In this document: piece by piece, positions 46,018 to 54,489 of the stretch
Layout of the letters: each line of letters begins with the position of its first letter
Position numbering within the stretch: position 1 is the first letter of the stretch
From: CAZEPJ01 sp964514105
Lineage (GTDB): Bacteria; Desulfobacterota; Desulfocorpusculales; Desulfocorpusculum
Length of the DNA: 64,000 nt
Direction of reading: 5' to 3'
Assembly (NCBI GenBank): GCA_964514105.1
Contig: CAZEPJ010000010.1
Coordinates: 16,248 to 80,247, forward strand
Position numbers and translations under genes: made by a program
Notes under the pieces: generated by a model
Database searches by the model: none
Told to the model about the DNA's origin: nothing
The model's input: only the letters and a program-made list of their open reading frames with translations

Positions 46018-47092
46018 GGCCGCCGCATCCCCGGGCACGCCTTCCCACCCTCTCCTCCAGGTGACCAACCTGGTGAAGTATTTCCCCTTGACCCGGGGGG
46101 TGTTGTGGAAGAGGCTCACGGGTGTGGTCCGGGCCGTGGACGACATCAGTCTGGAGGTCTCGGCCGGAGAGACCCTGGCCCTGGTGGGGGAAAGCGGCTG
46201 CGGCAAGTCCACCACCGGTCGACTGGTGCTGAACCTCATGCGGCCCACGTCCGGCCGGGTCCGGTTTGACGGCCAGGACCTGGCGGCCCTGGATCGGGCG
46301 GGGATGCGCCGGCTTCGGGGGCAGATGCAGATCATCTTCCAGGACCCCTTCGCATCCCTGAACCCCCGGCTCACCGTGGGAGATCTGCTGGGCGAGCCCC
46401 TGGACGTACAGGGCACGTACACGGGCCAGGCGAGGATCGACCGCATCCGGGAGCTGCTGGACCTGGTGGGGCTGGCCCCGTACCATGCCGCGCGCTATCC
46501 CCACGAGTTCTCCGGGGGGCAGAGACAGCGTATCGGAATCGCCCGGGCCTTGGCGCCCAACCCCAGGCTGGTGGTATGCGACGATCCGGTGTCGGCCCTG
46601 GATGTGTCCATCCAGGGCCAGGTCCTCAACCTGCTCCAGGACCTCAAGGCCCGCCTGAGCCTGAGCTATCTGTTCATTGCCCACGACCTGGCCGTGGTCA
46701 AGTACATCGCCGATCGGGTGGCGGTCATGTACCTGGGCAAGATCGTGGAGACCGCCCCCAAGAAGGACCTGTACGACGATCCGAGGCACCCCTACACCCA
46801 GGCCCTGCTCTCGGCCATCCCCATCCCGGACCCGGGCGCCAAGCGCGGGCGCATCATCCTTCCGGGGGATGTGCCCAGCCCCCTGAGGCCCCCCGCCGGC
46901 TGCCGCTTCCACACCCGATGCCTCTATGCCCGGGAGCGATGCCGGGCCCAAGAGCCCGTCCTGCGGCCCCACAGGGCGGGGCACCAAACGGCCTGCCACT
47001 TCTTCGAGGAGATCGAGCCGCCCTGCCTTGTCGGCTTGGCCGGCCGGCGGAATGCCCGCTTTGAGCGCCTCGTGGCCGCGTTTGGGAGATAG
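46007..47092 (+). CDS. dppF: Dipeptide ABC transporter ATP-binding protein DppF
   Basis: 361 residues. Walker A is GESGCGKST, the signature FSGGQRQR and Walker B DDPVSALDV. The Walker B aspartate pair reads VVCDDPVSALD where most relatives have CDEP; the catalytic glutamate following the Walker B aspartate is therefore Asp here. The C-terminal CRFHTRCLYARERC segment is present. The gene ends the Dpp operon. Confidence 0.92.
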   Translation: MNGEAAASPGTPSHPLLQVTNLVKYFPLTRGVLWKRLTGVVRAVDDISLEVSAGETLALVGESGCGKSTTGRLVLNLMRPTSGRVRFDGQDLAALDRAGMRRLRGQMQIIFQDPFASLNPRLTVGDLLGEPLDVQGTYTGQARIDRIRELLDLVGLAPYHAARYPHEFSGGQRQRIGIARALAPNPRLVVCDDPVSALDVSIQGQVLNLLQDLKARLSLSYLFIAHDLAVVKYIADRVAVMYLGKIVETAPKKDLYDDPRHPYTQALLSAIPIPDPGAKRGRIILPGDVPSPLRPPAGCRFHTRCLYARERCRAQEPVLRPHRAGHQTACHFFEEIEPPCLVGLAGRRNARFERLVAAFGR

Positions 47093-47149
47093 GAACGTCG
47101 CAAGGGGGGGCGTCTTGCTCCTGTCCGAGGTCGCGGCTAGTATGGAGGC

Positions 47150-47572
47150 ATGATTTGCATTACACGACAGATCGCCATCCCGGAAGATGCGCTGCACGAA
47201 TCGTTCATCCGCGCCTCGGGTCCGGGGGGGCAGAACGTCAACAAGGTGGCCACGGCCGTGGAGCTTCGCCTTCGGGTGGAGGGCTCCCCTTTCCTGCCCG
47301 AGGAGGTCCAGGATCGCCTCAAGGCGCTGGCCGGCCGGCGCATGACCGCGGGCGGCGTGCTCGTCATTGAGGCCAGGCGGTTTCGCACCCAGGAGAGAAA
47401 CCGCCAGGACGCCAGGGAGCGCCTGGCGGCCCTCATCCGCAAGGCCGCCCAGAGACCCAAGGTGCGCAGGGAGACAAGGCCCACCCACGCCGCCAGGAGA
47501 ATGCGCCTCGAAGAGAAGCGCCGCACGGCAGACCTCAAGAGGATGCGACGGCCGGTGGGGGCGGAGGAATGA
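47150..47572 (+). CDS. arfB: Alternative ribosome-rescue factor ArfB (GGQ peptidyl-tRNA hydrolase)
   Basis: 140 residues. The catalytic GGQ is at Gly26-Gln28 in SGPGGQNVNKV, and the C-terminal tail is strongly basic (KAAQRPKVRRETRPTHAAR), as required to enter the mRNA channel of stalled ribosomes. It hydrolyses peptidyl-tRNA on non-stop complexes. The start follows ATGGAGGC. It ends four bases before a convergent gene. Confidence 0.95.
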   Translation: MICITRQIAIPEDALHESFIRASGPGGQNVNKVATAVELRLRVEGSPFLPEEVQDRLKALAGRRMTAGGVLVIEARRFRTQERNRQDARERLAALIRKAAQRPKVRRETRPTHAARRMRLEEKRRTADLKRMRRPVGAEE

Positions 47573-47575
47573 GAC

Positions 47576-49288
47576 CTAGGGTGCGGCCCCCGCCTGGACC
47601 GACTGGATTAGGAATTGGCCCATGAACTGAGCGAAAACGGCCTTGGCTTGTTCGGACATCCCTGACGAGGTGTCCTCCATGGCCACGGCCCCTGCCAGTG
47701 GCTCCGCGGGGTCTGTGATGAGGGACACGTCCCGGGCGATGCCCGACTTCTCCTCGCCGCCGAAGGTCTGCCACTCGGCCGGGTCGGTGACCTCGGAGCC
47801 GGGCTTCTTGCCGCTGAATTTCCAGGCCGCCTCGGCCTTGGCCGCCCCGGCCGCGGCCAGCTCCCCGCGCCCGGCCGGGCCCGCCGCTCTTGCGCCCCGG
47901 ATGGGCACGGGGTCCACGACGCCCGGGACCACGTCGGGCTTGCCCTGCTGCCGGTCCGCGGCCTGGGTCAGCTGCAGGAGGAGCTGGGGGTCGCGAAGGG
48001 GGGAGGAGTCGCCCTCGCTTCCATGGTCGGGTCGGGGCATGCTCCCGCTGTCTCCATTGAATTGGATACAGACACCCGTTTCTTCGTTATAGAGGAAGCT
48101 TTGGCCCAGGATTATGAAGGACTGCCAACCGCCTCCCAAGTCCTCTTGGTAAATCCCCGAATCCGCGTCTGGCCCCGCGAGAGCCCAGAGATCGCTGGCA
48201 TACTGGAGAGATCGGTACAACTTGCTCTCCGTGCCAAAAGTCTGATCGGCCTTCTTCTTATACGACATCGCCATCCTCCCCACTATCTCCATATGCTCCT
48301 TCCAGCGCCAACCGGCGGGTTTGCCGCCCTTTGCCGCCTGCCCGGGGAGCTTCCCGATGTGGATGCCGCCGTAAGACCCGCCGTCCGGGCCCATGGTCTT
48401 GGGGCCCTTGAAATCGGGCTTGAGCCCGACGTCCACGTTGGGGACCCAGTGAAACCCGGGAGGACCCTTCTCCCCGTCGGACCATCCCATGATCCCGTCC
48501 CCCATGCCGCCCTTGCCCTTGCCCCACTTCTTGGGGTCCGTGACCGGCCCCATGTCTCCCATGGGGCTCCCGGAGCCCCATTGCCCGCCGAACCAGCCGC
48601 CCATACCGTCCCCTGAACCGCCTGCCCCTTGCCCTCCCCCCTTGGGCGGAGGCACGCCCTTCATGGCGTCGAAGGGCCGCTGAAAGATGGGATCGCCCTT
48701 TCCCCTGGGCTCCGCCCCTGATCCGTCCCCCTGGTTCATCCGGGCCAGCACGTACGCCAGGTCGTCCCAGTCTCCGTCGTCCAGCACCTTGGCCTCCCGG
48801 AAGATCCACACGGCCTGCCACAGGCGCTCCCGGGCATGGGGATCGCCGCTTCGGGCCGCCTCCCCCGCCCGGTCAGCCAGTCCCCAGAACTCCACGGGGT
48901 ATCGCTGCATCAGGTCCAGGATCCGGGCCACGCCCAAGGGGCTGGGGTTGGCGCCGAACCGACTGAGGGCCGCGAACAGGGGCCCGTTTTCGTCCAGATC
49001 CCGGCGGGCCCGCCCCAGGCTCCCTGCTGGGGATCTGCTTCCCGCGCCCGCGGGCGGAGGGGCCTGGTCCACGGGCCAATTCCCCTTGCGTTCACCGAAG
49101 GACTCCCCGCCGAAGCCCCGCATCGACCGGTCGAAGAGCCGCTCGTCCGGGATGGGGCCCATCTGCTGCCGTCCCGTCTCCCCCGGGATGCGGTCCACGG
49201 GAAACGGGCTGTCGCTCGACCGCCAAGCGGCCGCAGGGGCCGCAAACCACAGGCACAGGGCAGTCAAGAGAAGGGCGGCGAGCTTCAT
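47576..49288 (-). CDS. Gly-rich secreted protein of unknown function
   Basis: 570 residues, not recognised. A signal peptide (MKLAALLLTALCLWFAAPAAAW) is clear and the start follows GGGAGGTG. A helical segment at about residues 80-190 is followed by a Gly/Met/Pro-rich low-complexity part at about 210-300 (for example GSGDGMGGWFGGQWGSG). A more ordered region at about 330-405 contains KLYRSLQYASDLWALAG and YQEDLGGGWQSF. No catalytic motif is visible. There are few cysteines. It has its own TTGACA promoter. It may be a surface or envelope protein; no function can be assigned. Confidence 0.7.
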   Translation of the reverse strand: MKLAALLLTALCLWFAAPAAAWRSSDSPFPVDRIPGETGRQQMGPIPDERLFDRSMRGFGGESFGERKGNWPVDQAPPPAGAGSRSPAGSLGRARRDLDENGPLFAALSRFGANPSPLGVARILDLMQRYPVEFWGLADRAGEAARSGDPHARERLWQAVWIFREAKVLDDGDWDDLAYVLARMNQGDGSGAEPRGKGDPIFQRPFDAMKGVPPPKGGGQGAGGSGDGMGGWFGGQWGSGSPMGDMGPVTDPKKWGKGKGGMGDGIMGWSDGEKGPPGFHWVPNVDVGLKPDFKGPKTMGPDGGSYGGIHIGKLPGQAAKGGKPAGWRWKEHMEIVGRMAMSYKKKADQTFGTESKLYRSLQYASDLWALAGPDADSGIYQEDLGGGWQSFIILGQSFLYNEETGVCIQFNGDSGSMPRPDHGSEGDSSPLRDPQLLLQLTQAADRQQGKPDVVPGVVDPVPIRGARAAGPAGRGELAAAGAAKAEAAWKFSGKKPGSEVTDPAEWQTFGGEEKSGIARDVSLITDPAEPLAGAVAMEDTSSGMSEQAKAVFAQFMGQFLIQSVQAGAAP

Positions 49289-49323
49289 GGGTCCACCTCC
49301 CTGATTCCAACGGCAATCAATGC

Positions 49324-49353
49324 ATTCTCGAATCCAATTCTTTGAAATGTCAA
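49324..49353 (-). promoter_or_regulatory. Promoter of the Gly-rich secreted protein
   Basis: Minus strand: perfect TTGACA (49348-49353), 18-bp spacer, GAGAAT (49324-49329), 36 bp before the start codon. The region is markedly AT-rich. Confidence 0.6.
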
Positions 49354-49372
49354 GTGAATTCTTGCATCGCTC

Positions 49373-49401
49373 TTGAAGATCAGGGGCGGTTCCGCTATCA
49401 T
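49373..49401 (+). promoter_or_regulatory. Promoter of the ubiD-ubiA operon
   Basis: TTGAAG (49373-49378) and TATCAT (49396-49401) are 17 bp apart on the plus strand. The leader is about 20 nt and the start at 49429 follows. Confidence 0.65.
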
Positions 49402-49428
49402 CCCACCATGCCGACCGAGGATGGCTCC

Positions 49429-50886
49429 ATGTCCTTTACCAACCTTCGCCAGTTCGTACAGGCCCTGGAATCCCGCGGGGAACTGCGGCGCATCGCGCTG
49501 GAGGTGGACCCGCGGCTCCAGATCACGGAGATCGCCGATCGGGTCATGCGCCGGGAGGGGCCCGCCCTCCTGTTCGAACGGGTCAGGGGCTCCACAATCC
49601 CGCTGGCCATCAACCTGTTCGGATCTTCCCGGCGCATGGCCCTGGCCCTTGGTTGCCAGGACTTGGAGGAGATCGGCAACCGCATCCGAGCCCTCGTGGA
49701 CCTGAGGCTCCCCCAGGGGCTCCTGAGCAAGGTCATGGCCCTCCTGCCCAGGCTCAAGGAGCTTTCCTCGTTCCCGCCGCGGACCGTGGGGGCAGCCCCG
49801 TGCCAGGAACAGATCCTGGAGGGGCCGGAAGCGGATCTGGGCCGGCTGCCCGTCCTTACCTGCTGGCCCCAGGACGGGGGGCCCTTCATCACCCTCCCCC
49901 TGGTCATCACCCGGGACCCGGAAACGGGCATCCGCAACGTGGGCATGTACAGGATGCAGGTCTATGATGGACAGAGCGCCGGGATGCACTGGCACCGCCA
50001 CAAGGTGGGGGCCATGCATTTCAGGAAAGGGGCGACGCGGGGGGGGCGCGTCCCCGTGGCCGTGGCCCTGGGCGGGAGCCCGGCCCTCATGTACTCGGCC
50101 ACAGCCCCCCTTCCCGAGACCATCGAGGAGTTCGCCTTCGCCGGCTTCCTCCAACGAAAGCCTGTGGAACTGGTCCGGGCCAGGAGCATCGACCTGGAGG
50201 TCCCGGCCGAGGCCGAGATCGTGCTGGAGGGGTACGTGGACCCGGCCGAGCCGCTCCGCCGGGAAGGGCCTTTCGGTGACCACACGGGCTTCTACTCCCT
50301 GGCCGACGACTACCCGGTCTTCCACCTGACGGCCATGACCATGCGCAACAACCCCATCTATCCCGCCACCATCGTGGGGGTTCCGCCCAAGGAGGACTAC
50401 TGGCTGGGCCACGCCACGGAGCGGATCTTCCTGCCCCTCCTTCAGATGGTCTTCCCCGAGATCGCGGACATGCACATGCCCGCCGAGGGCGTTTTTCACA
50501 ACCTGGTCTTTGTGGCCATCAGGAAACAGTACCCCGGCCACGCCTTCAAGATCATGAACGGCCTGTGGGGCCAGGGGCAGATGATGTTCGCCAAGGTCAT
50601 CGTCGTTCTGGACCAGGACGTCAACGTCCGGGACGCCAAGGAGGCCTGGTGGGCGACCCTCAACCACATGGATCCCCAGCGGGACGTGCTCTTTTCCAGG
50701 GGCCCGGTGGATGTGCTGGACCACGCCAGTCCCATGCCCACCTTTGGCTCCAAGATGGGGATCGACGCCACCCGCAAGTGGCCCGAGGAGGGGTTCGAGC
50801 GGGCGTGGCCCGCGCGCATCGCCATGGCCCCGGACGTCCGAGAGGAAGTGGACCGCCTTTGGCCGCAGCTGGGTCTGGGTTCGTGA
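49429..50886 (+). CDS. UbiD-family decarboxylase (probable menaquinone route)
   Basis: 485 residues from the ATG at 49429, which has CCGAGGA upstream. The UbiD active-site Glu-Arg-Glu region is visible in RREGPFGDHTGFYS near residue 285, and PEDYWLGHATER and HMPAEGVFHNLVF follow. UbiD enzymes use prenylated FMN for non-oxidative decarboxylation; no UbiX gene is in the window. The adjacent UbiA-type gene is 14 bp downstream, a pairing typical of the futalosine menaquinone pathway (MqnL/MqnP-like) in Desulfobacterota, although a generic aromatic decarboxylase remains possible. Confidence 0.88.
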   Translation: MSFTNLRQFVQALESRGELRRIALEVDPRLQITEIADRVMRREGPALLFERVRGSTIPLAINLFGSSRRMALALGCQDLEEIGNRIRALVDLRLPQGLLSKVMALLPRLKELSSFPPRTVGAAPCQEQILEGPEADLGRLPVLTCWPQDGGPFITLPLVITRDPETGIRNVGMYRMQVYDGQSAGMHWHRHKVGAMHFRKGATRGGRVPVAVALGGSPALMYSATAPLPETIEEFAFAGFLQRKPVELVRARSIDLEVPAEAEIVLEGYVDPAEPLRREGPFGDHTGFYSLADDYPVFHLTAMTMRNNPIYPATIVGVPPKEDYWLGHATERIFLPLLQMVFPEIADMHMPAEGVFHNLVFVAIRKQYPGHAFKIMNGLWGQGQMMFAKVIVVLDQDVNVRDAKEAWWATLNHMDPQRDVLFSRGPVDVLDHASPMPTFGSKMGIDATRKWPEEGFERAWPARIAMAPDVREEVDRLWPQLGLGS

Positions 50887-50899
50887 CGGAGCGGTGGGC

Positions 50900-51763
50900 A
50901 TGTGGCTCTGGATGACGCGGTTTCGGGAATACGGCAGGATGATCAAGTTCTCCCACTCCGTCTTCCTCCTCCCCTTTGCCTTCTCCGCCCTGCTCTTGGC
51001 CCCCTCCCATGTGCTCACGGTCCCCAGGTTCCTCTGGATCCTCCTGGCCCTGGTCTCGGCCCGAAGCGCCGCCATGGGTTTCAACCGCATCGCGGACCGG
51101 GATCTGGATGCGGCCAACCCCAGGACAGCGGCCCGAGCCCTCCCCCAGGGTCGCATCGGCCTCAAGGCGGCGTGGGTCTTCGTGGCCGCCTCGTGCGTCG
51201 TTTTCCTGCTGTGCGCCTGGGCCCTCTCGCCCCTGGCCCTGGCCCTCTCGCCCCTGGCCCTGGCGTTCGTCCTGGCCTACTCGTTCTCCAAGCGCTTCAC
51301 GTGGGCCTCCCACCTGTGGCTGGGACTGGGCGCGGCCATGGCGCCGGCCGGAGCCTGGATCGCGGTGACCGGGGCGATGGACGGCCGTGCAGGGGTGCTC
51401 GTGGCGGCCGTGGCCTTGTGGGTGGCCGGGTTCGACATCCTGTACGCCTGCCAGGACGCGGCGTTCGATCGGGAAAGGGGCCTCCTGTCCATCCCGGCCC
51501 GGCTGGGCGTGGGTCCCGCGCTGTGGGCCGCCCGAGGCCTCCACCTCCTCTCGGTCCTGGGGCTTCTGTGGGTGGGGCGGCTGTTCGGCATGGGACTTCC
51601 GTATTGGGCGGGGGTGGGCGTTGTGGGGCTCCTCCTGTCGGTGGAGCACGCCCTGGTGTCGGAGAAGGACCTCTCGCGAATCAACGAGGCGTTCTTCACG
51701 GTGAACGGCCTGGTGAGCGTGCTATATCTCGCGGCGGTCTTCCTGGACCGGCGAGTCCTGTGA
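50900..51763 (+). CDS. UbiA-family prenyltransferase (MqnP/UbiA-like)
   Basis: 287 residues with seven to nine hydrophobic helices. Both Asp-rich prenyl-diphosphate motifs are present: NRIADRDLDAANPRTAARALP near residue 61 and YACQDAAFDRERGL near 183. The SARSAAMGFNR lead-in matches the menaquinone-type UbiA branch. It should attach a polyprenyl chain to an aromatic acid before UbiD decarboxylates it. A 21-bp perfect tandem repeat lies inside helix 3 or 4 (51221-51262). Confidence 0.88.
   Translation: MWLWMTRFREYGRMIKFSHSVFLLPFAFSALLLAPSHVLTVPRFLWILLALVSARSAAMGFNRIADRDLDAANPRTAARALPQGRIGLKAAWVFVAASCVVFLLCAWALSPLALALSPLALAFVLAYSFSKRFTWASHLWLGLGAAMAPAGAWIAVTGAMDGRAGVLVAAVALWVAGFDILYACQDAAFDRERGLLSIPARLGVGPALWAARGLHLLSVLGLLWVGRLFGMGLPYWAGVGVVGLLLSVEHALVSEKDLSRINEAFFTVNGLVSVLYLAAVFLDRRVL
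51221..51262 (+). repeat. 21-bp perfect tandem duplication inside the UbiA gene
   Basis: The unit GCCCTCTCGCCCCTGGCCCTG occurs twice in tandem (51221-51241, 51242-51262), repeating seven residues ALSPLAL in a membrane helix. The duplication is in frame. It may vary by slippage between strains. Confidence 0.85.
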
Positions 51764-51803
51764 GGCGGGAAATGGCTGGGATGGGTGAAGGCCCCGGTCG
51801 CCC

Positions 51804-52553
51804 ATGAGGCCGGGGCCGGTCATGCGCTTCTCGCCCTGGCTGACCGACGGGGAGCGTGCGGAGATCCGAGAAGCCCTGCGGCTCGGCCTCCAAGGGGCGC
51901 GGCCCATCCTCGGCGGACAGTCCCGGATCAAGGCGTTCTACCGGGTGGAGACGCCGTCTCGACCCCTGTTCATCAAGGCCCGGCGGTTTCCCTCATGGAC
52001 CCGGCGGCTGGGGCGAACCATCCGGGAAACCAAGGAGGAAATAGAGTTCCGCAACTTCCTCCGGCTCCGGGAGCTGGGCGTCCCCTGTCCCGAGCCCCTG
52101 GCGGCCGCCAGGACGCGGCGCTTCGGCCTGACCGTGGAAAGCCTGCTGGTCATGGAGCATCTGGCCCGGGCCAAAACCCTGAGGGTGTGGCTGGCCCAAC
52201 CGTGCGGCCCCGAGCGAGACGCCCTCCTGGACGCCCTGACGGGTTTCCTCGGGACGCTGGCGGGCAAAGGGGTCGTTCACGATGACCTCCAGTGGAACAA
52301 CGTGATGGCCTCTTGCGCGGGGTCCGGGGGGTGGAGCCTGTATCTGGTGGACGCCCTGCACGTGCGATTGAGCCCGCCCCGGGTCCCCCAGGCCTTCTCC
52401 CGGAGCCTTTCCTGGTTCCTCGGCTTCATGAGGGGCGAGGGCGCGGGGGAGGACCTCATCCAGGGCCTGTGGGGGCGCCTGGCGGAGGCCGGACTGACGG
52501 GCCCGCCGGGCCCTGGGAGGGCCCCGGACCGGTCCGCGGGCGCAGGGGCATGA
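51804..52553 (+). CDS. WaaP/Kdo-kinase-like lipopolysaccharide kinase family protein
   Basis: 249 residues; an ATG at 51822 is an alternative start. The kinase pattern is present: Lys58 in FIKAR, the catalytic loop HDDLQWNN (His159-Asn166) and a weak second metal motif LYLVDALHV where DFG or DFD is usual, so the metal-binding aspartate is present but shifted. It resembles InaA/WaaP enzymes that phosphorylate lipid A core heptose or Kdo. The gene sits between UbiA and a methyltransferase in one operon, so a role in a quinone or envelope lipid step is possible. Its activity is uncertain. Confidence 0.72.
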   Translation: MRPGPVMRFSPWLTDGERAEIREALRLGLQGARPILGGQSRIKAFYRVETPSRPLFIKARRFPSWTRRLGRTIRETKEEIEFRNFLRLRELGVPCPEPLAAARTRRFGLTVESLLVMEHLARAKTLRVWLAQPCGPERDALLDALTGFLGTLAGKGVVHDDLQWNNVMASCAGSGGWSLYLVDALHVRLSPPRVPQAFSRSLSWFLGFMRGEGAGEDLIQGLWGRLAEAGLTGPPGPGRAPDRSAGAGA

Positions 52554-53254
52554 GCGAGGAGAGCTACCGGCGGTTCAAGGGCGTTTGGGCCGAGCCCGAG
52601 GTGGCCGCGGCCTACCGGGACGATCGGTTCTCCCGGTCGCGCCGCTGGCGCTGGACCGACAGGCGGGAGCAGTCCATCCTGGGAGGGTTCCTGGCCGGGT
52701 TCGAAGCCGGCTCCAGGGGGCTGGACGTGCCATGCGGGACGGGCCGCCTGGCCCCCCTGTTTCGTCGCGCGGGCCTGCTGTACGCGGGGGGCGACGTCTC
52801 TATGTCCATGCTTCAGCTGGCCCGGCAGCGAGAGGGCCACGGGATTGTCCTGGGGGCCGACGCCCTGGAGCTCCCGTTTCGGCCGGACGCCTTCGACTTC
52901 CTCACCGCCGTGAGGCTCCTCCATCGCATCCGTGCGCACGGCATCCGGGTGGCCATGCTCCGGGAGATGGCCCGGGTGACCCGAGGGCCCCTCATCGTGA
53001 CCTACTATGCCCGGTGGAACCTTCGGGGCGTCCAGCGCTGGCTCAAGGGGAAGGACCCCGGCCTGAGCCTCGGAAGGATCATGGCGGATTTTCGAGGGGC
53101 CGACCTTCGGCTCCGCTGCAGGATCCCCCTGCGGCGTTGGACCCAACAGCAGTGGTTCTTCGTGCTGGAGAAGACGCCCGGCGATGTCTCGGTCGTGACA
53201 CGGGGCGGCAGCGGGGGGGCCGGGTCGGATCAAGGCGTCGGCGAGGCGGTGTGA
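52550..53254 (+). CDS. SAM-dependent methyltransferase (class I)
   Basis: 234 residues, starting in an ATGA overlap with the kinase-like gene. The SAM motif I reads GLDVPCGTGRLAPLF near residue 52, motif II is around GGDVSMSML and motif post-I ends in LGADALELPF with DAFDFLTAVR. The fold is complete. It may be a quinone or lipid methyltransferase, as its partners suggest, but nothing in the sequence identifies the acceptor. It ends inside the convergent GGDEF gene by 25 bases. Confidence 0.82.
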   Translation: MSEESYRRFKGVWAEPEVAAAYRDDRFSRSRRWRWTDRREQSILGGFLAGFEAGSRGLDVPCGTGRLAPLFRRAGLLYAGGDVSMSMLQLARQREGHGIVLGADALELPFRPDAFDFLTAVRLLHRIRAHGIRVAMLREMARVTRGPLIVTYYARWNLRGVQRWLKGKDPGLSLGRIMADFRGADLRLRCRIPLRRWTQQQWFFVLEKTPGDVSVVTRGGSGGAGSDQGVGEAV

Positions 53255-54489
53255 AGCTTCTGACCGTACATAAGCCTGTCCGCCCGGTCGAGCAGGGACT
53301 CGATGGAGTCTGTTCCCTCGGGCTCCAATCGGGCCAGTCCCATGCTCATGGTCAGTTGATACGGGCGATCCGGACCGGCCTCGCAGGAGGCCAGGTTGGC
53401 CTTCAACCGACTCGTGAGGAGCTCGACCTCGACTCCTTTGGTCTCGATGCCGAATACCACGAATTCGTCCCCTCCCAGCCGGGCGATGATGTCGGAGCGG
53501 CGGAACGTGTCTCGCAGGGTCTTCGCTGTCTCCTGCAGGGCCCTGTCCCCCACGGCATGCCCGAAGCGATCGTTGATGCCTTTGAGGTCGTCCAGATCCA
53601 GGAAGAGGAGGAACAGCCCGTCCCGCATCCGATCGGCCACCTTGAGATGCTGCGCTGCCAACGCGATGAATCCCCTGCGGTTGTACAGGCCGGTGAGTTC
53701 GTCCGTCCAAGACTGAGCCCGCAGCTCTTCCTCCAGCCGCCTTCTCTCCAGTTCGCTCCTTCCCAGTCGCCTGGCCCCGAAGCCGACCCCGGCCAGACCC
53801 AGAATCCACAGGGCCGCATGGGCGGCGCCGATCTCCATGATGTGCTTCCTTTCCAGGGCCCTGAGGGGCATCATGGGGACGGAGACGCTGATCCCCCCTC
53901 GGATGTCCCCCTGCTGGTAGCCCTGCTCGGCATGGCAGGCCAGGCACGCCGCCTCGGTGGCCAGGGGGCGCATGAGGCGGAAGTATTCGCGGCCCCGGAC
54001 GTATGTCCGGGTGGTGGCCTCTGAAGCGCCAGCCTGGAAGGCCTCGAGGGCTTCCGCCTCCCAGGGGTCCGGGGCGTTCTCCGGGCGGATCGGCTTGAGG
54101 CTCGTGATGTGGCCCCGCACACTGGAGACGGTCTCCTCCAATTCGTGGACCTGACGGGTCATGTACGCGGGGTTGAGCAGGGTGAGCTGCCGGCCGGAGG
54201 GGGTGGTGATGTCGCGCTCGGGGACGTCCTGCAGGTAGGGGTTGGGCTGGGTTTGACCGGTGACGGGGGCGTACACCCCCCCGTGGAGGGATCCCCACAG
54301 GCGGTAGAGCACGTCCTTGTCGAATCCGATGGAGGCCTGAATGCGAGCCAGGGCCAGGGTCTCCTGGCGCTTCTCCAGGACGTTCCAAATCCCGGATGCC
54401 GCGACCACCACGGTCCAGACCGCGGCGACGGCCCAGGCATAGCGCCGAAAGGCGGGATCGGCGCCACGGATGGAGGCTGCCGGGTCCAT
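53230..54489 (-). CDS. Haem-c sensor (DUF3365/Tll0287-like) diguanylate cyclase, GGDEF
   Basis: 419 residues from the ATG at 54489 after GAGTGAGG; the longer frame lacks a site. A membrane helix at about 18-36 precedes a periplasmic domain containing the c-type haem motif CLACH at Cys182-His186. A second helix is at about 220, then the GGDEF domain begins near 260 with DLDDLKGINDRFGH and the catalytic RLGGDEFVVFG. The signature aspartates are intact, so it should make cyclic di-GMP. The haem suggests sensing of redox state or of a gas such as NO, CO or O2. No EAL domain is present. Confidence 0.88.
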   Translation of the reverse strand: MDPAASIRGADPAFRRYAWAVAAVWTVVVAASGIWNVLEKRQETLALARIQASIGFDKDVLYRLWGSLHGGVYAPVTGQTQPNPYLQDVPERDITTPSGRQLTLLNPAYMTRQVHELEETVSSVRGHITSLKPIRPENAPDPWEAEALEAFQAGASEATTRTYVRGREYFRLMRPLATEAACLACHAEQGYQQGDIRGGISVSVPMMPLRALERKHIMEIGAAHAALWILGLAGVGFGARRLGRSELERRRLEEELRAQSWTDELTGLYNRRGFIALAAQHLKVADRMRDGLFLLFLDLDDLKGINDRFGHAVGDRALQETAKTLRDTFRRSDIIARLGGDEFVVFGIETKGVEVELLTSRLKANLASCEAGPDRPYQLTMSMGLARLEPEGTDSIESLLDRADRLMYGQKLHTASPTP

